The notes below the pieces were generated by a model that saw nothing but the letters and a program-made list of their open reading frames with translations, was not told the DNA's origin and made no database searches. Positions 59,337-64,000 of a stretch of DNA of 64,000 nucleotides are shown piece after piece (positions within the stretch are counted from its first letter, which is position 1; every line of letters begins with the position of its first letter). The position numbers and the translations under genes are program-made. The stretch comes from Hymenobacter metallilatus (lineage in GTDB: Bacteria; Bacteroidota; Bacteroidia; Cytophagales; Hymenobacteraceae): positions 92,797-156,796 of the forward strand of contig NZ_RWIS01000013.1 in assembly GCF_003944705.1 (NCBI RefSeq). The letters run 5' to 3'.

Positions 59337-59669
59337 TTAGTAGAGGTTGACGGTGTACTGCTGCTGCCTGGCGCAGAGCTTATCGTATTCGGCATGTGTA
59401 CCGATCCAGCAGACGAACAAATGCACCTGCCGCAGCCCAAACCCGTAGCTGGCAATCAGCCGGTAATGATTGCCGCCGATATCAAATACTACCCGGTTGC
59501 TACCGTTTCCGAGTAAGTCGGCAGAGCCAAAGGTGTGCAGTATATCGGCGGGGGTGTTCCAGTCGGCGTATTTCACAGCCGTGAGCCAGGTGGCGAAGCC
59601 CGTACGACTCCGGGCGTGGCCCGCAACGAAATCCTCTACCGTCTGGCGTTTGATTAGATGAACTTTCAT
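59337..59669 (-). CDS. higB: HigB-type mRNA interferase toxin
   Basis: 110 residues from the ATG at 59669 (MKVHLIKRQTVEDFVAGHAR), chosen because the family starts here; the frame continues upstream through the operator. Family hallmarks: ARSRTGFATWLTAVKYADWN, NRVVFDIGGNHYRLIASY and VHLFVCWIGTHAEYDKL. These match the HigB/RelE-like 'HigB_toxin' family, which cleaves mRNA on ribosomes. The antitoxin follows 9 bases later. A 9-bp palindrome lies 25 bases upstream of the start. Confidence 0.9.
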   Translation of the reverse strand: MKVHLIKRQTVEDFVAGHARSRTGFATWLTAVKYADWNTPADILHTFGSADLLGNGSNRVVFDIGGNHYRLIASYGFGLRQVHLFVCWIGTHAEYDKLCARQQQYTVNLY

Positions 59670-59680
59670 ATGGGATACGC

Positions 59681-59715
59681 CAAATATAAATAACAAGTTC
59701 GCACAATGCGAACTT
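59681..59715 (-). promoter_or_regulatory. Promoter and palindromic operator of higBA
   Basis: On the minus strand TATATTTG (59688-59681) matches the TAnnTTTG box, 11 bases upstream of the higB ATG. Just upstream lies a perfect palindrome, AAGTTCGCA CAA TGCGAACTT (59695-59715). The operator touches the spacer of the promoter, the expected place for HigA repression. Confidence 0.75.
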
Positions 59716-59856
59716 TGTCCTGCCCCCCCGGGCAGTCGCTCGGCTGTGCCGAGCGACTGCGCCACCGCTAGCTACCGTCTCCAACGCTCATCCAGAACTT
59801 TCACCCCCGCCCTGGGTTAGCAACGTACTCCCTTCTACCCATTAACAAGAAACCCG

Positions 59857-60633
59857 ATGAAATTCCCTCTTATCCTCGCGGCGGCCCTGGCGTTTACCAC
59901 CCGGGCGCAGGCCCAAACCGCCCCCGCCCCGCGCGCCGCCGCCGACCAGATTGCCACCAAGAACGGCCCGTTCACGGTGCAGCCCATCACCCACGGCAGC
60001 GTGGTATTCAGCTGGAACGGCAAGACGATTTACGTGGACCCCTACGGCGGAGCCGCGGCCTACGCCGGCCTGGCCGCCCCTGATGTCATCCTCATCACCG
60101 ACATTCATGGTGACCACCTGGACCCGAAAACGCTGGCGGGGCTTTTCGTGGGCAAGGCCTTGATGATAGTGCCCCAGGCCGTGGCCGATAAGCTACCCGC
60201 CGAGTACAAGGCCCAGGTCCGCATCCTGCGCAACGGCCAGAAGCTCGATACGCTGGGCATGACGGTTTCGGCCATTCCGATGTATAACCTGCCCGAAGCC
60301 CCCGACGCGCCGCACACCAAAGGCCGGGGCAACGGCTACGTGCTGAACCTGGGCGGCAAGAACGTGTACCTCTCCGGCGACACGGAAGACATTGCCGAAA
60401 TGCGCGCCCTCAAGAACATCGACGTGGCCTTTGTGTGCATGAACCTGCCCTACACCATGGATGTGCAGCAGGCCGCGCAGGGCGTGCTGGCCTTCAAGCC
60501 CGGCATTGTGTATCCGTATCACTACCGGGGCCAGAACGGCCTGAGCGACGTGGATGGCTTCAGGAAAACCGTGAACCAGGCCAACAAGAAAATCGACGTT
60601 CGGCTGCGCAACTGGTATCCGGCGGCTCAGTAA
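59857..60633 (+). CDS. Exported MBL-fold metallo-hydrolase
   Basis: 258 residues. A signal peptide (MKFPLILAAALAFTTRAQAQ, cleavage near 19-20) is followed by a UlaG-like beta-lactamase fold. The metal motif reads TDIHGDHLD, so the first His of the usual HxHxDH is Asp. Later ligands are LSGDTEDIAEM (Asp) and PYHYRG (His). The fold is complete (VYVDPYGG strand, GRGNGYVLNLGGKNVYL). Substrate unknown. A terminator follows. Confidence 0.9.
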   Translation: MKFPLILAAALAFTTRAQAQTAPAPRAAADQIATKNGPFTVQPITHGSVVFSWNGKTIYVDPYGGAAAYAGLAAPDVILITDIHGDHLDPKTLAGLFVGKALMIVPQAVADKLPAEYKAQVRILRNGQKLDTLGMTVSAIPMYNLPEAPDAPHTKGRGNGYVLNLGGKNVYLSGDTEDIAEMRALKNIDVAFVCMNLPYTMDVQQAAQGVLAFKPGIVYPYHYRGQNGLSDVDGFRKTVNQANKKIDVRLRNWYPAAQ

Positions 60634-60664
60634 CACATTTCCCAACCTGACGTGTCTGTGCACT

Positions 60665-60696
60665 ACGCCACCTGGAGCAACCTGGGTGGCGTTTTG
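60665..60696 (+). terminator. Rho-independent terminator
   Basis: ACGCCACC / GGTGGCGT stem with a 12-base loop and TTTTG run, 31 bases after the MBL-fold stop. Confidence 0.85.
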
Positions 60697-60871
60697 CTGA
60701 GCGGCCCCCGCCGGCAGAGACGCACGGCCGGTACCGTACCAGGCAACCACCGTCCGCGCCAAGACGCTCATACCCGTCTTTACACCGTACCCCGGCCGGA
60801 CTCAGGCCGCCAGGATGGCCCGTTCGCCGAAAGCCCCGGGTCCGTGCCTGGCAATTTTCTAGCTTTACCCC

Positions 60872-62692
60872 ATGCGCACTGCTCATACCTGCTGGGGAAA
60901 TTGCTTATTCGCCCTGCTAGGGCTGCTGGCTGCTTGCTCCTCGCCCGATCAGCAAAACCAGCCGCCTCAGGCCCAGGATGTGCGCGTGCGCTACACGGCC
61001 CGGCGCGTGGTGCTGCCCCAGGTGCCGGAGCGCGGCCGCATCCTCGACCGCCACGATTCAGTGTTGGTGGATACCCGCCCGCAGTTTCTGCTGCAGCTGC
61101 CGCGCCGCTACCCGCTCGACACCCTGGCTCTGGGCCTGCTGCTGGGCTGGGATTCCACCACCGTGCGGCGGCGTATGCAGGACGCCTTGCCCTACCCGGG
61201 CACCGGCCCCGCCAGCTACCCCGGCCTGCTGCGCCTGACCGCCGCCGAAGTGGCGCGTGTGCGCCAGGACAGCGCCGCCTGGCCCCAGCTGAAGCTGGTG
61301 GAGCAGCGCCGCCGGGTGTACACCTCCCCGGCCGCGGCCCATGCCCTGGGCTACCTTAGCGCCGAGGCCCAGAGCTTCTACCGCCAGGCCCGCCGCACCG
61401 GGCGGGGCCGCTTCTACCGCCTGCGCAACGGCGGAGTGGAAAGCTACTACAACGGCCTGTTACGTGGCCACCGCGGCTACCTGCACCCGCTGCTCGATAA
61501 GCAGGGCCGTCAGCACGGCAGCTGGGCCCGGGATACTGCCTTCCAGCAGGGCCAGGATTTGCACCTCACGCTGGATGTGAAGCTCCAGACCTACGCCGAG
61601 AAGCTGTTGGGCGGCCGCAAGGGCTACCTGGTGGCCCTCGATCCGCGCACCGGTGAAATCCTGGCCTACGTCTCGGGGCCGGTGTATCCGGCCAGCACCC
61701 TCACCGCCCCCGACCAGGCCGGGGTGCGGGCCGAGCTGCTGAACCACGAGGATATGCCCCTGCTCAACCGCCCTGCTATGCTGGCTAACCCGCCCGGCTC
61801 AGTGTTCAAGCTGGTGAATGCGGCCGTGGCCCTGCAGATGCACGCCATCAGCCCCGGCACCGCTTTCCGCTGCGACCAGTCGCTGGTAAGCTGCGTGCAC
61901 CACCACCGGCCGGCCAGCAGCCTTACGCTGGGCCTCAAGTACAGCTGCAACCCCTACTTTTATCAGGTGATGCGCAACCTTATTGACTGTGTGCCTGACT
62001 CCCTGGCCCAGGACACCGTAGCGGCCCGCCACGCCAACCTAGCGCAGTGGCGGCGCTACGTGCGCTCCTTCGGCCTCGACTCGGTATTGGGCGTGGATCT
62101 GCCCCGGGAGGCGCCCGGCTTTCTGCCCACCCCGGCCTATTACGACAAAGCCCGCCGCACCCGCAACTGGACCTACCGCTCTATCTACTCACTCAGCATT
62201 GGGCAGGGCGAAATCAACCTGACTGGTTTGCAGATGGCCAATATGGCGGCCATTGTAGCCAATCGGGGCTGGTACTACCCCCCGCACCTGGTGCGCGGCG
62301 TGGGCGCGGGCGGCCCGCTGCCCCGCTTCCGCCAGAAACGCCACACCCTCATTGATAGCGCCCACTTTGCGGCCCTGGTGCCCGGCATGGTGGCCGTGAT
62401 GGAACGCGGCGGCACCGCCGACGCCTCCAGCCTGGCCGACGTGGGCATTACGGTAGCGGGCAAAACCGGCACCGTGCAGAACGACGAGGGCGACGACCAT
62501 GCCGCCTTCGTGGGCTTTGCCCCGGCCAATAACCCCAAAATTGCCGTGGCCGTGTACCTGGAAAACGGCGGTTTCGGGGCCACCGCCGCCGCCCCCTGCG
62601 CTGTGATGGTAATGGAGAAATACCTGCGCGGCTACGTAGCTCCCAAACGCAAGCATTGGGAGCGGCGCATTATGAGCCGGGCGCGGCGGTAA
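60872..62692 (+). CDS. PBP2-like transpeptidase with lipoprotein anchor
   Basis: 606 residues. The N-terminus is a lipoprotein signal, CLFALLGLLAACSSPDQ, with the lipobox Cys near 22, in place of the transmembrane anchor usual in PBP2. The transpeptidase domain has SxxK in NPPGSVFKLVN (about 307-317), SxN in YSCNPYF (about 353-359) and KTG in AGKTGTVQND (about 530-540). The pedestal includes RGRILDRHDSVLVDTRPQF. A canonical PBP2 gene would sit with mreC/rodA; here it stands alone. It is probably a second PBP2 in cell-wall synthesis, outer-leaflet side, acting on peptidoglycan in the periplasm. Confidence 0.88.
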   Translation: MRTAHTCWGNCLFALLGLLAACSSPDQQNQPPQAQDVRVRYTARRVVLPQVPERGRILDRHDSVLVDTRPQFLLQLPRRYPLDTLALGLLLGWDSTTVRRRMQDALPYPGTGPASYPGLLRLTAAEVARVRQDSAAWPQLKLVEQRRRVYTSPAAAHALGYLSAEAQSFYRQARRTGRGRFYRLRNGGVESYYNGLLRGHRGYLHPLLDKQGRQHGSWARDTAFQQGQDLHLTLDVKLQTYAEKLLGGRKGYLVALDPRTGEILAYVSGPVYPASTLTAPDQAGVRAELLNHEDMPLLNRPAMLANPPGSVFKLVNAAVALQMHAISPGTAFRCDQSLVSCVHHHRPASSLTLGLKYSCNPYFYQVMRNLIDCVPDSLAQDTVAARHANLAQWRRYVRSFGLDSVLGVDLPREAPGFLPTPAYYDKARRTRNWTYRSIYSLSIGQGEINLTGLQMANMAAIVANRGWYYPPHLVRGVGAGGPLPRFRQKRHTLIDSAHFAALVPGMVAVMERGGTADASSLADVGITVAGKTGTVQNDEGDDHAAFVGFAPANNPKIAVAVYLENGGFGATAAAPCAVMVMEKYLRGYVAPKRKHWERRIMSRARR

Positions 62693-62840
62693 AAACGCAA
62701 TATGTTGTATCTCGTCGTTGCTGCCGTTGTGCAGGTAGGAAAGTTTCGACGCAAAGCAGCAGGTCTACAGTGGTACGTTTACCGCCTGTCCAAACACCAT
62801 CAGCAACGAGGAGACGCGACGTGTCACGTCACTATAGGGC

Positions 62841-63206
62841 TCACGGCCGCACGTTGAACCGGGCGCGGTACACGGTGGTATCACCGGACCCGAACTCGAT
62901 GCGGCGGTTATCGGCCTGCTGAAGCTCAAGCTCCCCGTTGACGGTGAACTTCACTTCCGTGATGAGGTAGCCGGTGTGGGTGGTAACGACGGCACGGTAG
63001 AGGGTGCTGTCGGGGCCCGTGGGTGTGAGGGGCAGGTCCTGGTCCCAGCTTAGGGGCTTGTCGCGGCCACGCAGACCTACTTGCTGCACATTGGGCAGGC
63101 CGCGTACATCGAGCAGGTATACTACGGTTTTGTCGTGGGCGGGCTGCACGCAGCCGGGCAGCAGCAGGCTGCCGAGGGTGAGTAGCAACAGGCTAGATGG
63201 TTTCAT
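62841..63206 (-). CDS. Small lipoprotein with CBM20/48-like beta-sandwich pattern
   Basis: 121 residues from the ATG at 63206 (MKPSSLLLLTLGSLLLPGC), giving a lipobox Cys at 19. The mature part has VQQVGLRGRDKPLSWDQDLP, LTPTGPDSTLYRAVV, EVKFTVNGELELQQADNRR, then a final strand TVYRARFNV. This order is that of starch-binding-type beta-sandwiches (CBM20/CBM48), but without the clear sugar-binding aromatics. The gene overlaps the DoxX gene upstream by 14 bases, so they form one operon. Confidence 0.72.
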   Translation of the reverse strand: MKPSSLLLLTLGSLLLPGCVQPAHDKTVVYLLDVRGLPNVQQVGLRGRDKPLSWDQDLPLTPTGPDSTLYRAVVTTHTGYLITEVKFTVNGELELQQADNRRIEFGSGDTTVYRARFNVRP

Positions 63207-63690
63207 GACGGCGGGGTTTGGCAAGCAGATAATCAAGTCCGAAACGGCCGGAGCCCAGCACCAGCGGAGGCAGCGCGGCCCAGAGGAAACCGGCGGCCGG
63301 CAGCATGTTCCACATGCCCTGCTGCAGCTGCTGCATGAAAATGGCCACCAGCATGGTGCAGATAATCAGGAAGGCTGATACCCGGGTACCCAGCCCCAGC
63401 AGCAGCAGCAGGCCGCCTACCGCTTCGCTGGCGGCACCCATCCAGGCGAAGAAAGCCGGAAACAGCGCAAAGATGCCCCCGAAAGCGGCCACGTCGTTGG
63501 GAAACCAGAAGGACACCTCAAACAGGCCCAGGTTGTGGTCGGGCGGCGACCAGGGCAGCCCGAACTTCACGGCCCCAAACTCGAAGGCCAACAGGTAACC
63601 GCACACCAGCCGGGGCAGCAGCAGTAGGGCATCCTGCCACCAGTGGGGCAAAACGAAGGGTTGAAAAACAGGGCGCAAAACACGAAGCAT
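63193..63690 (-). CDS. DoxX-family membrane protein
   Basis: 165 residues from the ATG at 63690 (MLRVLRPVFQPFVLPHWWQD). Four membrane segments: about 20-38 (LLLLPRLVCGYLLAFEFG), 70-90 (FGGIFALFPAFFAWMGAASE), 92-115 (VGGLLLLLGLGTRVSAFLIIC) and 135-150. The sequence GAASEAVGGLLLLLGLGTR is a DoxX family hallmark. The function is unsettled (redox or oxidative-stress related membrane complexes). It overlaps the downstream lipoprotein gene by 14 bases. Confidence 0.85.
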   Translation of the reverse strand: MLRVLRPVFQPFVLPHWWQDALLLLPRLVCGYLLAFEFGAVKFGLPWSPPDHNLGLFEVSFWFPNDVAAFGGIFALFPAFFAWMGAASEAVGGLLLLLGLGTRVSAFLIICTMLVAIFMQQLQQGMWNMLPAAGFLWAALPPLVLGSGRFGLDYLLAKPRRHETI

Positions 63691-63877
63691 AACGTATGGG
63701 TAAGGGTGTGAGCAGAAAAACGATGAAGGCAAGCTGACCGCCAGAGTAGCGGAGCAGTAGGCCAAAGCACGCAAAGCACCTGTTAGCTAATGCTCCAAAT
63801 CATATATTGATACCCCAGCCCGGTTGATCTAGGACTCATTTCGCGCATTTGAGCCAAGCCGGCTTTGCGCTGGCTTA

Positions 63878-64000
63878 GAGCGTGTTTGGGAATTCAGACC
63901 CGATTGAGCGACATAGTGATGTTAGCTAGTAATAGCCAAGCAACATGGCTAGCGGGAGTGAATTCGTAATCAACGACCACGCGGCGAAAGCAGGCTAACC
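63878..64000 (-). mobile_element. End of an IS5-type insertion sequence
   Basis: The inverted-repeat end begins GAGCGTGTTTGGGAATTC at 63878 and is preceded by TTA, compatible with the TNA target duplication of IS5-type elements. The element continues beyond the window, so its other end is not visible. Confidence 0.75.
63894..64000 (-). CDS. IS5-type transposase, C-terminal fragment (5' part outside window)
   Basis: The minus strand reads LACFRRVVVDYEFTPASHVA WLLLANITMSLNRV-type sequence to a TGA at 63894-63896. The motif RRxxxDYEFTPASHVAWLLLANI with a final NRV matches the C-terminal helix of IS5/DDE transposases. The upstream part of the gene lies beyond 64000, so integrity cannot be judged. 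Confidence 0.7.
   Translation of the reverse strand, partial: LACFRRVVVDYEFTPASHVAWLLLANITMSLNRV

Overview
The window looks like chromosome of a GC-rich member of the Bacteroidota, most probably Hymenobacter or a close relative (Cytophagales). The reasons are: Bacteroidota-type versions of ParE, QueE, a YbiT-like ABC-F, IcmF, DUF4199 and a TPR histidine kinase; starts without Shine-Dalgarno sequences; several promoter-like TAnnTTTG boxes; very large secreted proteins built of FG-GAP, LamG and Ig-like modules; and many long intergenic palindromes. The assignment rests on family resemblance only. I recognised no rRNA, tRNA or CRISPR array.

Layout. 1-5465: the N-terminal 1,821 codons of a giant secreted surface protein (minus strand, running off the window). 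5536-8478: a LuxR-type response regulator and a TPR sensor kinase. 8675-14349: ParE, an AI-2E-type permease, a DUF2383 protein and a DnaQ/UvrC-type fusion nuclease. 14429-18454: a hypothetical protein and two divergent paralogous lipoproteins with a possible kinase-like motif pair. 18598-30973: topoisomerase IB, two M48 proteases, an App1-type phosphatase, MtgA, a Lon-N domain protein, a purple-acid-phosphatase-like enzyme, a lipid kinase, an L,D-transpeptidase and small envelope proteins. 31260-44416: an ABC-F protein, an outer-membrane protein, 3-hydroxybutyryl-CoA dehydrogenase, MsrA, DapD, a glycosyltransferase, FabH, a DtxR/MntR regulator, MnmE and citrate synthase. 44512-52194: three tandem paralogous small secreted proteins, a PD40/OmpA protein, QueE, FolD and LepA. 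52400-64000: a carboxypeptidase-regulatory-domain protein, two orphan immunity-like genes, fused mutase IcmF, an AT-rich phospholipase-D-like gene, a HigBA toxin-antitoxin pair, an MBL-fold hydrolase, a lipoprotein-type PBP2 homologue, a DoxX/lipoprotein pair and the end of an IS5-type insertion sequence.

Most genes are housekeeping or cell-envelope genes and sit singly or in pairs, with strand switches closed by strong terminators. The accessory material is concentrated in 53.3-59.7 kb.

The most unusual signal is non-coding. Several unrelated loci carry palindromes whose arms are built on a strict 7-nt period: 18454-18612, 40370-40481, 54830-54917, 48915-48944 and 50158-50185, with an 8-nt version at 22149-22365. 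The units differ completely between loci (GGATGAA, AATTAAA, CCAGAAA, TTGCTGA classes) but the architecture is shared. One lies in frame inside icmF, one supplies stop codons to two convergent genes, and one forms the leader of the DtxR/MntR-type gene. They resemble in concept the heptameric STRR repeats of cyanobacteria. A second layer of conventional REP-like palindromes includes a family flanking mnmE on both sides.
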